Shown piece after piece: positions 51,918 through 60,043 of a stretch of DNA of 64,000 nt. The notes under the pieces are model-generated. The model ran no database searches. It was not told the DNA's origin and was given only the letters and a program-made list of their open reading frames with translations. Positions within the stretch are counted from its first letter, which is position 1, and each line of letters starts with the position of its first letter. The stretch is from the NCBI GenBank assembly GCA_028383925.1, contig JAOEWO010000008.1:26674-90673 (forward strand), in the 5' to 3' direction. A program made the translations under genes and the position numbers. This DNA comes from Winogradskyella sp. GTDB taxonomy: Bacteria > Bacteroidota > Bacteroidia > Flavobacteriales > Flavobacteriaceae.

Positions 51918-52460
51918 TTATTTTAAAAATTGTTTCAATTCGGTTTCTAATTCTTTTTGAGTAAACGATTGTTCGTAAAAGTTTCGTTTATCACCTTTAT
52001 ATATAATAGTAGCTGGTAAAGCCCCAGACCAACTTTGGTCTATTGCTGTAATCCATCTGTTTTGATCTGTATCATCTAAAGCTACAACTTTAGATGTTAT
52101 ATTATGTTTTAGTATAAATGACTTTAATTTGGTTTCATAGTCTTTAGGAAAATCTAAACTCACCAATAAAACCTCTACACCTTCATTTTTGTACTGTGTA
52201 TTTATAACTTCAAAATAAGGTAATTCTTTAACACAAGGCGCACACCAAGTGGCCCAAAAGTTAACCACATGTACTTGGTCATCTTTTTTATTAATTAAAG
52301 GAGCCAAACCATTATAATCATAAACATCTAGCTTATAATTATTTGCAGATGTCATTACCGTATTTACTTTAGCATTTGTAGGTGCGCTTTTGGCCGTGTG
52401 AGTTTCACTATTATTACAAGATAACACGCATAAACTTAAAACAAACAAAATTAGCTTCAT
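51918..52460 (-). CDS. TlpA-like thioredoxin lipoprotein
   Basis: A 180-aa lipoprotein (lipobox Cys in 'LCVLSCNNSE') with a TlpA/ResA-type thioredoxin fold: 'VHVVNFWATWCAPCVKELPYFEVIN' with WCAPC, and a cis-Pro near 'SGALPATIIYKG'. It reduces periplasmic disulfides, for example for cytochrome maturation. It is the first gene of the unit ending at the 51205 terminator and diverges from the trp operon. Confidence 0.9.
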   Translation of the reverse strand: MKLILFVLSLCVLSCNNSETHTAKSAPTNAKVNTVMTSANNYKLDVYDYNGLAPLINKKDDQVHVVNFWATWCAPCVKELPYFEVINTQYKNEGVEVLLVSLDFPKDYETKLKSFILKHNITSKVVALDDTDQNRWITAIDQSWSGALPATIIYKGDKRNFYEQSFTQKELETELKQFLK

Positions 52461-52546
52461 GGGATAAAGTTATTAATCCATTAGTACTGAAATAAATAAT
52501 TAACAAAATATTAATTGAAATCCTTGAAATTGCGCGTTATGATTTC

Positions 52547-52554
52547 TATCTTTG
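52547..52554 (+). promoter_or_regulatory. -7 box (TATCTTTG) of the trp operon
   Basis: TATCTTTG matches TAnnTTTG, with TTG at 52524-52526 some 20 bases upstream as a -33 element. Transcription should begin about base 52560, leaving only a few bases before the leader-peptide ATG. Confidence 0.7.
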
Positions 52555-52563
52555 AATTTCAAA

Positions 52564-52620
52564 ATGAAAATAAATACAAATCATACTTGGTGGTGGAATT
52601 TCTCAAACTCATGTTCGTGA
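52564..52620 (+). CDS. trpL: trp operon leader peptide
   Basis: An 18-codon ORF (MKINTNHT-WWW-NFSNSCS) with three consecutive Trp codons at 52588-52596 followed by TGA. It lies between the trp promoter and a terminator. Three Trp in 18 codons is the classical signature of a leader whose translation senses charged tRNA-Trp. Too short for the ORF track. The peptide itself has no other expected function. Confidence 0.92.
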   Translation: MKINTNHTWWWNFSNSCS

Positions 52621-52684
52621 ACTAACCCTTGTATGTAATAATCATAATAAAAAGGCTTGTCATTCACGACAAGCCTTTTTTTTT
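52615..52684 (+). promoter_or_regulatory. trp attenuator (terminator and competing antiterminator)
   Basis: AAAGGCTTGTC (52651-52661) pairs with GACAAGCCTTT (52668-52678), loop ATTCAC, followed by a T-run: an intrinsic terminator. The alternative pairing is TCGTGAA (52615-52621, at the leader stop codon) with TTCACGA (52663-52669), which opens the terminator. A ribosome stalled at WWW leaves the first segment free; one that reaches the stop covers it. Both states are visible in the sequence. Confidence 0.85.
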
Positions 52685-52750
52685 ATGCTGAATTATTTCA
52701 GCATTACACAAAGTATAACCATAAAAAATACTGAAATAAACTCAGCATAA

Positions 52751-54151
52751 ATGAAAACCTTTAGTCTATATACGCATTACAAAAAGATTCTTGCAGACAC
52801 CATTACACCTGTAAGCATTTATCTTAAAATTAGAGATAAATTTCCTAACAGTATCTTATTAGAAAGTAGCGATTACCATGCCAATGAAAATAGTTTTTCT
52901 TACATCTGTTGCAATCCTATTGCATACATAAAAGTAGAGAACAGTACAATCTACCAAACGTATCCTGATGGGAGTTCTAAAAAAAATCATATTAAAAACA
53001 TTAGTGTAACCGAAGAGGTTCACAAATTTACACAACGGTTTAAAGTAGAATCTAAAGAAAAATTTAAGTTTATAAATAACGGTATTTTTGGTTATACCAC
53101 TTACGATGCCGTTAAGTATTTTGAAGATATTAAGATTTCAAAAAAAGATAATTCTATAGATATACCAGAGATATACTATGCTGTTTACCAAAATATTATT
53201 GCTATTAATCACTTTAAAAACGAAGCTTATATTTTTGCACATTGCTTTGATACAGATAATAATATTGATGACATTTTACAGCTAATACAAACCAGGCAAC
53301 ACGCCACTTATGATTTTAATACCAAAGGCGATATTGAATCTAACCTAAGTGATAATGAGTACAAAGCGCATGTAGAACTTGCTAAAAAGCATTGTGCAAG
53401 AGGAGATGTGTTTCAGCTGGTTTTATCTAAGCAATTCTCACAAAAATTTAGTGGAGACGAGTTTAATGTTTACAGAGCGTTACGAAGTATAAACCCGTCA
53501 CCATATTTATTTTATTTTGACTATGGCAATTTTAAAATTTTTGGAAGTTCGCCAGAAGCGCAACTCATTGTAAGTGATGGCAAAGCAGAAATACATCCTA
53601 TTGCTGGCACATTTAAACGCTCTGGTAATGATCTTAAAGATGCAGAACTTGCAGAAAAATTAATACAAGACGACAAAGAAAATAGCGAGCATGTAATGCT
53701 TGTAGATTTAGCAAGAAATGACCTCAGCAGAAATGCAAGTAACGTTACTGTAGATAACTACAGAGAGGTACAATTCTTTTCTCATGTTATTCATTTGGTA
53801 AGTAAAGTAACTGGTACAATTCATAAAAACACAGATACAATGCAAATTGTGGCAGACACGTTTCCGGCAGGCACCCTAAGTGGTGCACCCAAACACAAAG
53901 CCATGCAACTTATAGAAAAATACGAAAAAACAAGCAGAGGGTTTTATGGTGGTGCCATTGGTTTTATGGATTTTCAAGGTAATTTTAATCATGCCATAAT
54001 GATTAGAACATTTCTCAGTAAAAACCATAAACTATTTTGGCAAGCAGGTGCTGGTTTGGTTGCAAAATCTAACCCAGAAAGCGAATTACAAGAGGTTTAC
54101 AATAAGCTTGGTGCTTTAACTAAAGCTATAGAACAAGCAAAAGAAATATAA
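52751..54151 (+). CDS. trpE: Anthranilate synthase component I
   Basis: Makes anthranilate from chorismate with TrpG-supplied ammonia. The 466-aa protein has the N-terminal feedback region ('SILLESSDYH', LLES motif) and the chorismate-binding domain: 'YLFYFDYGNFKIFGSSPE', 'EIHPIAGTFKRSG', 'ENSEHVMLVDLARNDLSR', 'VIHLVSKVTG', 'TLSGAPKHKAM' and 'WQAGAGLVAKSNPESE'. Full length. First gene of trpEGDCFBA behind the attenuator; trpG starts 1 base after its stop. Confidence 0.97.
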   Translation: MKTFSLYTHYKKILADTITPVSIYLKIRDKFPNSILLESSDYHANENSFSYICCNPIAYIKVENSTIYQTYPDGSSKKNHIKNISVTEEVHKFTQRFKVESKEKFKFINNGIFGYTTYDAVKYFEDIKISKKDNSIDIPEIYYAVYQNIIAINHFKNEAYIFAHCFDTDNNIDDILQLIQTRQHATYDFNTKGDIESNLSDNEYKAHVELAKKHCARGDVFQLVLSKQFSQKFSGDEFNVYRALRSINPSPYLFYFDYGNFKIFGSSPEAQLIVSDGKAEIHPIAGTFKRSGNDLKDAELAEKLIQDDKENSEHVMLVDLARNDLSRNASNVTVDNYREVQFFSHVIHLVSKVTGTIHKNTDTMQIVADTFPAGTLSGAPKHKAMQLIEKYEKTSRGFYGGAIGFMDFQGNFNHAIMIRTFLSKNHKLFWQAGAGLVAKSNPESELQEVYNKLGALTKAIEQAKEI

Positions 54152-54152
54152 C

Positions 54153-54719
54153 ATGAAAAAGATATTAGTCATAGATAATTACGACAGTTTCACCTATAAT
54201 CTTGTCCATTATTTAGAAGATCTTAATTGCGATGTAACGGTATTAAGAAATGATAAATTAACGATTGAAGATGCGGCTAGCTTCGATAAAATTGTTTTAT
54301 CACCTGGTCCTGGTGTACCAGATGAAGCTGGTTTATTAAAAGAAATTATTAAGGCATATGCACATACAAAAAGCATATTAGGCGTTTGTTTAGGGCAGCA
54401 GGCTATAGCAGAAGTTTTTGGTGGTACGTTAGAAAATTTAGATAATGTATACCATGGTGTTGCTACCAAGGTTACACTCTCTGTAGCTAACGAAAGTCTC
54501 TTTGCAGGTTTAGACAACACTTTTAACGTTGGCCGTTACCACTCTTGGGTTGTAAACATCAATTTACCTGATTGTTTAGAGGCCACTTCTTTTGATGAAA
54601 ATGGACAAATTATGTCATTAAGACATAGAGAATTTGATGTAAAAGGTGTGCAATATCACCCGGAATCTGTGTTAACTCCAAACGGAAAAACTATTCTTAA
54701 AAACTGGGTTAATTCTTAA
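54153..54719 (+). CDS. trpG: Anthranilate synthase component II (glutamine amidotransferase)
   Basis: A class I glutaminase of 188 aa feeding ammonia to TrpE. It has 'DNYDSFTYNLVHYL', 'SPGPGVPDEAG', the nucleophile in 'ILGVCLGQQAIAEVFGG', 'GRYHSWVV', and the His-Glu pair in 'GVQYHPESVLTPNG'. It is not fused to trpD. Spacing to neighbours is 1 and 2 bases. The same subunit may also serve para-aminobenzoate synthesis, as in many bacteria with one copy. Confidence 0.96.
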   Translation: MKKILVIDNYDSFTYNLVHYLEDLNCDVTVLRNDKLTIEDAASFDKIVLSPGPGVPDEAGLLKEIIKAYAHTKSILGVCLGQQAIAEVFGGTLENLDNVYHGVATKVTLSVANESLFAGLDNTFNVGRYHSWVVNINLPDCLEATSFDENGQIMSLRHREFDVKGVQYHPESVLTPNGKTILKNWVNS

Positions 54720-54721
54720 TT

Positions 54722-55714
54722 ATGAAACATTTACTTAATAGACTTATAAACCAAGAGAGTATATCGAGTTCTGAAGCTAAAAATGTCTTAGTTAATATCT
54801 CAGAAGGAAAATATAACCAAAGCCAAATTGCATCATTCCTTACGGTTTACATGATGCGTAGCATAACCATTGAAGAATTACGAGGTTTTAGAGATGCACT
54901 ATTAGAGCTATGTATTCCGATAGATTTAGACGGTTATGATACTATTGATTTGTGCGGTACTGGTGGTGATGGCAAGGATACCTTTAATATTTCAACGCTT
55001 TCTTCTTTTGTTACTGCAGGTGCAGGCATACATGTCACAAAACACGGTAATTACGGTGTGTCGTCGGCATGTGGCTCATCTAATGTAATGGAACAACTTG
55101 GTATAAAATTTACAGACAATAAAGCCTTTTTAAAACGCAGTCTCGATGAGGCAAATATTTGTGTGTTACATGCACCTTTATTTCATCCTGCCATGAAAAA
55201 CGTGGCACCAATACGAAAAGAACTAGGTGTAAAAACATTTTTTAATATGTTGGGCCCAATGGTAAATCCTGCGTTTCCAAAAAACCAAATGGTAGGAGTC
55301 TTTAATCTAGAACTCTTAAGACTGTACAGTTATTTGTATCAAGAAACCGATAAAAATTATGCGATAGTACATGCCTTAGATGGCTATGATGAAATTTCGT
55401 TAACCGGAAAAACTAAAGTTATTTCTAACACATCTGAAATTCTTTTTGAACCAAAAGATTTGGGTGTAGAGCAAATAAATCAATCCGCTATTTTTGGAGG
55501 AGATACTGTTAAAAAATCGGCTCAATTATTCAAAAAAATCATCAATGGTAAAGGTACAAAAGCACAAAACAATGTTGTATTTGCTAATGCAGGCCTAGCC
55601 ATAGCAACAGCAAAACAAATATCACACTCAGAAGGATTTGAGCTCGCAAAAGAATCATTAATGGGTGGTAAAGCAAAAGAAAGTTTAGACAAACTTATTG
55701 ATCTTAGTAAATGA
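54722..55714 (+). CDS. trpD: Anthranilate phosphoribosyltransferase
   Basis: Transfers the phosphoribosyl group of PRPP to anthranilate. The 330-aa protein has 'DLCGTGGDGKDTFNIST' (PRPP loop), 'VTKHGNYGVSSACGSSNVMEQLG', 'HPAMKNVAPIRKELGVKTFFNMLGPMVNP' and 'VHALDGYDEIS'. It overlaps trpC by 4 bases (ATGA). Full length, no unusual residue seen. Confidence 0.96.
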   Translation: MKHLLNRLINQESISSSEAKNVLVNISEGKYNQSQIASFLTVYMMRSITIEELRGFRDALLELCIPIDLDGYDTIDLCGTGGDGKDTFNISTLSSFVTAGAGIHVTKHGNYGVSSACGSSNVMEQLGIKFTDNKAFLKRSLDEANICVLHAPLFHPAMKNVAPIRKELGVKTFFNMLGPMVNPAFPKNQMVGVFNLELLRLYSYLYQETDKNYAIVHALDGYDEISLTGKTKVISNTSEILFEPKDLGVEQINQSAIFGGDTVKKSAQLFKKIINGKGTKAQNNVVFANAGLAIATAKQISHSEGFELAKESLMGGKAKESLDKLIDLSK

Positions 55715-56490
55715 ATATATTAGATAAAATCGTAAGAGATAAGCGCAAGGAAGTAGATTTACGAAAATCCTTAATTCCTATTAAACAATTAGAACAATCC
55801 GTTTTATTTAATCGCGAAGCGCATTCATTGGCCATAAAGCTTAAAACAAGTACATCTGGCATTATTGCAGAGCACAAAATAAGATCGCCTTCTAAATCTG
55901 TAATTAATCAAAACTTAAATGTACAAGATGTTGCAAGTGGCTACGAGCAAGCAGGCGTCTGTGGCATGTCTGTGTTAACCGATGGTAAATATTTTGGTGG
56001 TGCATTAGATGATTTATTACTTGCAAGGGCAAGTTGTAATATGCCATTATTACGAAAAGAGTTTATAATAGACTCATATCAAATTATAGAGGCCAAAGCT
56101 TATGGTGCTGACGCTATTTTACTTATTGCAGCAATTTTAACTCAAAAAGAAATTAAAGTATTTTCAGAATTAGCAAAAAGCTTAAAGCTTGATGTTTTAT
56201 TGGAGGTACACAATGAAGAAGAGTTACACAAATCGCTTATGCCATCTTTAGATCTGTTGGGTGTAAATAATAGAAATCTTAAAACATTTAATGTCAATTT
56301 AGAAACTTCAAAGCGACTAAGTGAACTTATACCTAACGATTTTGTAAAAGTTTCAGAAAGTGGTATCAGTTCAGTAGAAGCCATAAAAGAATTACAACCT
56401 TATGGTTATAAAGGTTTTTTAATAGGAGAAAACTTTATGAAAACAGATAATCCTGGACAAAGTGCTCTAAAATTTATTAATGAGCTATAA
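55711..56490 (+). CDS. trpC: Indole-3-glycerol phosphate synthase
   Basis: Closes the indole ring from CdRP. The 259-aa TIM barrel has 'ILDKIVRDKRKEVDLRKS', the catalytic-lysine region 'GIIAEHKIRSPSKSVI' (usually AExKxxSPS), 'MSVLTDGKYFGGALDDLL', 'PLLRKEFIIDSYQI', 'LLGVNNRNLKTFNV' and 'VSESGISS'. It is separate from trpF, unlike enteric bacteria. A 48-base gap with a small palindrome (ATCACTTCGTGTGAT) follows. Confidence 0.96.
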   Translation: MNILDKIVRDKRKEVDLRKSLIPIKQLEQSVLFNREAHSLAIKLKTSTSGIIAEHKIRSPSKSVINQNLNVQDVASGYEQAGVCGMSVLTDGKYFGGALDDLLLARASCNMPLLRKEFIIDSYQIIEAKAYGADAILLIAAILTQKEIKVFSELAKSLKLDVLLEVHNEEELHKSLMPSLDLLGVNNRNLKTFNVNLETSKRLSELIPNDFVKVSESGISSVEAIKELQPYGYKGFLIGENFMKTDNPGQSALKFINEL

Positions 56491-56538
56491 CATATCACTT
56501 CGTGTGATTTTTTAAAAAATAATAAAAGTATAGACAAG

Positions 56539-57165
56539 ATGAAACTGAAAGTTTGCGGAATGAAATATAAAGACAATATAGAAGCTGTTGCGAGTTTGCA
56601 ACCAGACTATCTCGGTTTTATATTTTACTCTAAATCTACTCGGAATTTTACAAGTTCTCATATCACAGAAATACCAAATAGTATTAAAAAAGTTGGTGTT
56701 TTTGTTAATGAAACTTTAGACATGGTTTTAGATAAAATAAAACAGTTCAATCTACAAGTTGTACAGCTTCATGGTAATGAGTCACCACAATTTTGCGCCT
56801 TATTAAATGAAGTTGAAGTCATTAAAGTTTTTAGTATTAAAGACCAATTTAATTTTAAAGTGCTTCAACCTTATGAAGACGTGTGCGATTTTTACCTGTT
56901 CGATACTAAAGGAGAATTACCAGGAGGAAACGGTTACACGTTTAACTGGGATGTATTAAAAAATTACCCCTCTTCTAAACCTTATTTTTTAAGTGGTGGA
57001 ATTGGATGGCATGAAACAGAAAAAATAAAAGCTTTTAAAGAAAGTTCAGCTTCTAAATATTGTTACGCCATTGACGTGAATAGTAAATTTGAAATAGAAC
57101 CTGGATTAAAAAATATTGAAGAATTAGAAAAATTTAAAAAACAAATCACTTCGAGTGGTTTTTGA
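56539..57165 (+). CDS. trpF: Phosphoribosylanthranilate isomerase
   Basis: Isomerises PRA to CdRP. The 208-aa protein has 'LKVCGMKYKDNIEAV' (catalytic Cys), 'YLGFIFYSKSTRN', 'VGVFVNETLDMV', 'VQLHGNESPQFC', 'FDTKGELPGGNGYTFNW' (catalytic Asp), 'FLSGGI' and 'IDVNSKFEIEPGLKN'. Its last codons (ITSSGF-stop) lie in the left arm of a structured repeat at 57147-57244, so the repeat probably supplied the present stop codon. Confidence 0.95.
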   Translation: MKLKVCGMKYKDNIEAVASLQPDYLGFIFYSKSTRNFTSSHITEIPNSIKKVGVFVNETLDMVLDKIKQFNLQVVQLHGNESPQFCALLNEVEVIKVFSIKDQFNFKVLQPYEDVCDFYLFDTKGELPGGNGYTFNWDVLKNYPSSKPYFLSGGIGWHETEKIKAFKESSASKYCYAIDVNSKFEIEPGLKNIEELEKFKKQITSSGF

Positions 57166-57244
57166 GACACAAAAAAATTATATCGAGACGTATTGATAAG
57201 TTCTCGATACAATTTCGATAAAAATCGAAATCACTCGAACTGAC
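57147..57244. repeat. Structured dispersed repeat between trpF and trpB
   Basis: Outer arms TCACTTCGAGTG and CACTCGAACTGA are nearly complementary. Inside are two perfect hairpins: TATCGAGA (57181-57188) with TCTCGATA (57202-57209), and ATTTCGAT (57212-57219) with ATCGAAAT (57224-57231). This is a nested cruciform-like element of a type I recognise from other flavobacterial genomes. It does not look like a terminator because no T-run follows. Confidence 0.75.
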
Positions 57245-57259
57245 AAAAAAAATTTAAGC

Positions 57260-58441
57260 GTGATCTATAACATTAACGAAAAAGGTTACTACGGTGATTT
57301 TGGTGGCGCATACATACCAGAAATGCTCTATCCTAACGTAGAAGAATTGAGACAAAATTATCTAAAAATAATGGCAGAACCTTCGTTTCAAGAAGAGTTT
57401 AATGCCTTACTAAAAGATTACGTTGGCCGTCCGTCACCACTCTATTTTGCAAAACGACTTTCAGCAAAATACAACACTAAAATTTATCTTAAGCGCGAAG
57501 ATTTAAACCATACAGGTGCCCATAAAATAAACAATACTATTGGGCAAATTCTTATGGCAAAACGCTTAGGAAAGCACAGAGTTATTGCAGAAACTGGCGC
57601 TGGGCAACACGGTGTTGCAACCGCTACCGTTTGCGCACTTATGGGTATTGAGTGTATCGTTTACATGGGCGAAATAGATATTGCAAGGCAAGCACCAAAT
57701 GTGGCACGTATGAAAATGCTTGGCGCTAAAGTTGTACCCGCATTATCTGGTAGTCGTACCTTAAAAGACGCCACAAACGAGGCTATCCGAGACTGGATTA
57801 ACAACCCTATTGACACGCATTATATTATTGGTAGTGTTGTTGGGCCGCATCCCTACCCAGATATGGTAGCACGTTTTCAGGCAGTAGTCTCAGAAGAAAT
57901 ACAATGGCAATTAAAAGAAAAAGAAGGCACCAATAAACCAGACTATGTAGTGGCTTGTGTTGGTGGTGGTAGCAATGCCGCTGGTGCATTTTACCATTAT
58001 TTAGAAGATACCGATGTAAAACTTATAGCCGTTGAAGCTGCCGGCAAAGGCATACATTCTGGCGAAAGCGCAGCCACTTCGGTACTTGGTAAAGAAGGCA
58101 TTATTCATGGCAGTAAAACGCTATTAATGCAAACCAAAGACGGCCAAATTACAGAACCTTATTCTATATCTGCAGGCTTAGATTACCCAGGTGTTGGCCC
58201 AATGCATGCCCATTTATACACCTCTGGCCGTGCCCAATTTATGTCAATAACAGATGACGAAGCCATGACGGCTGGCTTAGAATTAAGTCAGTTAGAAGGT
58301 ATAATTCCTGCTATAGAAACATCGCACTCATTGGCTATTTTTAATGAGAAAAAATTTAAACCTACAGATATTGTGGTCATTAATTTATCTGGTCGCGGAG
58401 ACAAAGATTTACAAAATTATATAGATTATTTTAAATTATAA
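57260..58441 (+). CDS. trpB: Tryptophan synthase beta chain
   Basis: Joins indole and serine to tryptophan with PLP. The 393-aa protein has '[14 protein letters not shown]', the PLP lysine in '[18 protein letters not shown]', '[18 protein letters not shown]', '[17 protein letters not shown]', '[18 protein letters not shown]', '[12 protein letters not shown]' and '[11 protein letters not shown]'. The start is GTG; the conserved N-terminus begins within a few residues. Unusually, 431 bases with two repeats separate it from trpA. Confidence 0.97.
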   Translation: MIYNINEKGYYGDFGGAYIPEMLYPNVEELRQNYLKIMAEPSFQEEFNALLKDYVGRPSPLYFAKRLSAKYNTKIYLKREDLNHTGAHKINNTIGQILMAKRLGKHRVIAETGAGQHGVATATVCALMGIECIVYMGEIDIARQAPNVARMKMLGAKVVPALSGSRTLKDATNEAIRDWINNPIDTHYIIGSVVGPHPYPDMVARFQAVVSEEIQWQLKEKEGTNKPDYVVACVGGGSNAAGAFYHYLEDTDVKLIAVEAAGKGIHSGESAATSVLGKEGIIHGSKTLLMQTKDGQITEPYSISAGLDYPGVGPMHAHLYTSGRAQFMSITDDEAMTAGLELSQLEGIIPAIETSHSLAIFNEKKFKPTDIVVINLSGRGDKDLQNYIDYFKL

Positions 58442-58446
58442 ATTTA

Positions 58447-58527
58447 GGGCGTTACCACAAGGGTCAGGCTTTTCGCTATATCTCTGATAAAAAAATATCA
58501 GAGGATGCCGCTTCAATCCTTAACGCA
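58447..58527 (-). repeat. Dispersed palindromic repeat, copy 2 (GCGTTA element)
   Basis: Outer inverted repeat GCGTTA (58449-58454) with TAACGC (58521-58526), inner perfect hairpin CTCTGATA (58482-58489) with TATCAGAG (58496-58503). Read leftward it carries GCGTTAAGGATTGA and GCGAAAAGCCTGACCC, the same ends as copy 1 at 28546. Confidence 0.8.
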
Positions 58528-58528
58528 A

Positions 58529-58591
58529 ATAGAGAATAGAGAATAGAGAATAGAGAATAGAGAATAGAGAATAGAGAATAGAGAATAGAGA
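58529..58591 (+). repeat. 7-bp tandem repeat (ATAGAGA)9
   Basis: Nine perfect copies of ATAGAGA directly after the GCGTTA element, with no coding frame. A candidate variable-number repeat. Confidence 0.95.
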
Positions 58592-58872
58592 AAGCTAAAC
58601 ACATTTTTGGTACAAAACAGAAAAGACAACAGAAATAAAAGTCCTAAATTTCGACAAAGTCGGAATGAACAATTTTAAAAATAATGAGTAAAGGAATAGA
58701 ATTGCATAGCGAAGCTTTAAGCATGGAATTCCGAAAACCAATGGTGCTTTAGCAATTTCTTTATAAACTGTTTTTAATTTTTGGTTCGTTTTGTTTCAAG
58801 ACAAAATGAATAAAAGAAAGAACAGAAAATGCAAGTTTTAAATAGAATTTAGACAGACAAAAACAATACACT

Positions 58873-59640
58873 TTGAATAGAATAAACCAAAAACTAGAAG
58901 AAAACAAAAAACTCTTATCCATATATTTCACCGCTGGTTATCCAAATATTAATGATACGGTTAGTGTTATAAAAGATTTAGAGAAAAGTGGTGTAGATAT
59001 GATAGAAATAGGACTACCCTTTAGTGACCCTTTAGCCGATGGCCCAACCATACAAGCAAGTTCTACCACAGCACTTCATAACGGTATGACGAGCGACCTT
59101 TTGTTTAATCAACTAAAAGACATCCGTAAAACAGTAACTATTCCGCTCATTATAATGGGCTATTTTAATCCCATGTTACAATATGGTGTTGAAGTTTTTT
59201 GCAAAAAATGCCAAGACGTTGGTATCGACGGACTTATAATACCCGATTTACCAGTAGATGTTTATAATGAAAGTTATAAAAGTATATTTCAAAAATATGG
59301 TCTACGCAACGTCCTTTTAATTACACCACAAACTTCCGAAGAGCGTATTCGTTTTATAGATTCTGTTTCAGATGGTTTTATATACATGGTTAGCAGCGCT
59401 AGTGTTACAGGTGGCAGTTCTGGGTTTGGAGCTGCACAAACAGATTATTTTAAACGCATAGCAGACATGAAACTTAAGAACCCTCAAATTATAGGCTTCG
59501 GAATTTCAGATAATGAAACATTTACACAAGCAACAACTTATGCAAAAGGTGCTATTATTGGTAGTGCATTTATTAAGCATCTTACACAACAAGGTATTAA
59601 TACCATCAATAATTTTACACAACATATTTTAAAACCTTAA
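58873..59640 (+). CDS. trpA: Tryptophan synthase alpha chain
   Basis: Cleaves indole-3-glycerol phosphate to indole, which tunnels to TrpB. The 255-aa TIM barrel has 'LSIYFTAGYPNINDT', 'MIEIGLPFSDPLADGPTIQ' (catalytic Glu), 'IIMGYFNPMLQYG', 'GLIIPDLPVD' (catalytic Asp), 'YMVSSASVTGGSSGFG' and 'IIGFGISD'. The start is TTG. It is far from trpB, so expression may depend on read-through of repeats or on a local promoter I could not identify. Confidence 0.96.
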   Translation: MNRINQKLEENKKLLSIYFTAGYPNINDTVSVIKDLEKSGVDMIEIGLPFSDPLADGPTIQASSTTALHNGMTSDLLFNQLKDIRKTVTIPLIIMGYFNPMLQYGVEVFCKKCQDVGIDGLIIPDLPVDVYNESYKSIFQKYGLRNVLLITPQTSEERIRFIDSVSDGFIYMVSSASVTGGSSGFGAAQTDYFKRIADMKLKNPQIIGFGISDNETFTQATTYAKGAIIGSAFIKHLTQQGINTINNFTQHILKP

Positions 59641-59698
59641 ATGCATAAAAAACACAATACTAGGCAATCACAAATAGAAAACACAAAAAGTAAATAGT

Positions 59699-59932
59699 AT
59701 GAAAATTTTAAACGATTGGCGCCTAATAATTCTTCTGTGCTTAACGCTTGGTTTGGCCCCTTTTTTTCCTGAACCTCACCTTTTAGGCAAACTAAAATGG
59801 CTAGCAGGTGGTGCAAATAGTATGGTTTTAAAAGACTACTTTGATGTACTCTTACATGGCGTTCCTTTTGTATTACTTTTAAGATTAATACTTTTAAAAA
59901 TCAGCAATAAAACTTCAAAACAAAAAAAGTAA
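59699..59932 (+). CDS. Conserved small two-helix membrane protein
   Basis: A 77-aa protein with two hydrophobic segments ('WRLIILLCLTLGLAPFFP' and 'YFDVLLHGVPFVLLLRLILL') joined by 'EPHLLGKLKWLAGGANSM'. The GLAPFxPEPHLxxKLxxL pattern occurs in a widespread family that databases sometimes name 'RND transporter'; it is far too short to be one. The function is unknown. It stands alone after trpA. Confidence 0.7.
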   Translation: MKILNDWRLIILLCLTLGLAPFFPEPHLLGKLKWLAGGANSMVLKDYFDVLLHGVPFVLLLRLILLKISNKTSKQKK

Positions 59933-60043
59933 ACATCATTATTGTTTTAAAACAAGCGCTCTAATTTATAAAAGATAATTTTGTGTATTAATACATAGCA
60001 AATGACTTTGGTTTTGTAACTTTAGAATACTAAAAAAAAGCAC

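Larger units (their letters stand above)
58442..58872. other. Repeat-filled gap between trpB and trpA
   Basis: No ORF with coding character is seen. From left to right it holds a GCGTTA-type palindromic element, a 7-bp tandem repeat, and a stretch with a TTTTGTTTCAAGACAAAA hairpin (about 58790-58808) that lacks a T-run. The hairpin may mark a further repeat remnant. Confidence 0.7.

Noticed and set aside
57147-57244. Riboswitch or T-box in front of trpB
   Set aside because: It is nested inverted repeats matching a dispersed-element style, with no specifier or conserved core.
58790-58810. TTTTGT/ACAAAA hairpin as a terminator between trpB and trpA
   Set aside because: No T-run follows, and it resembles a repeat remnant.
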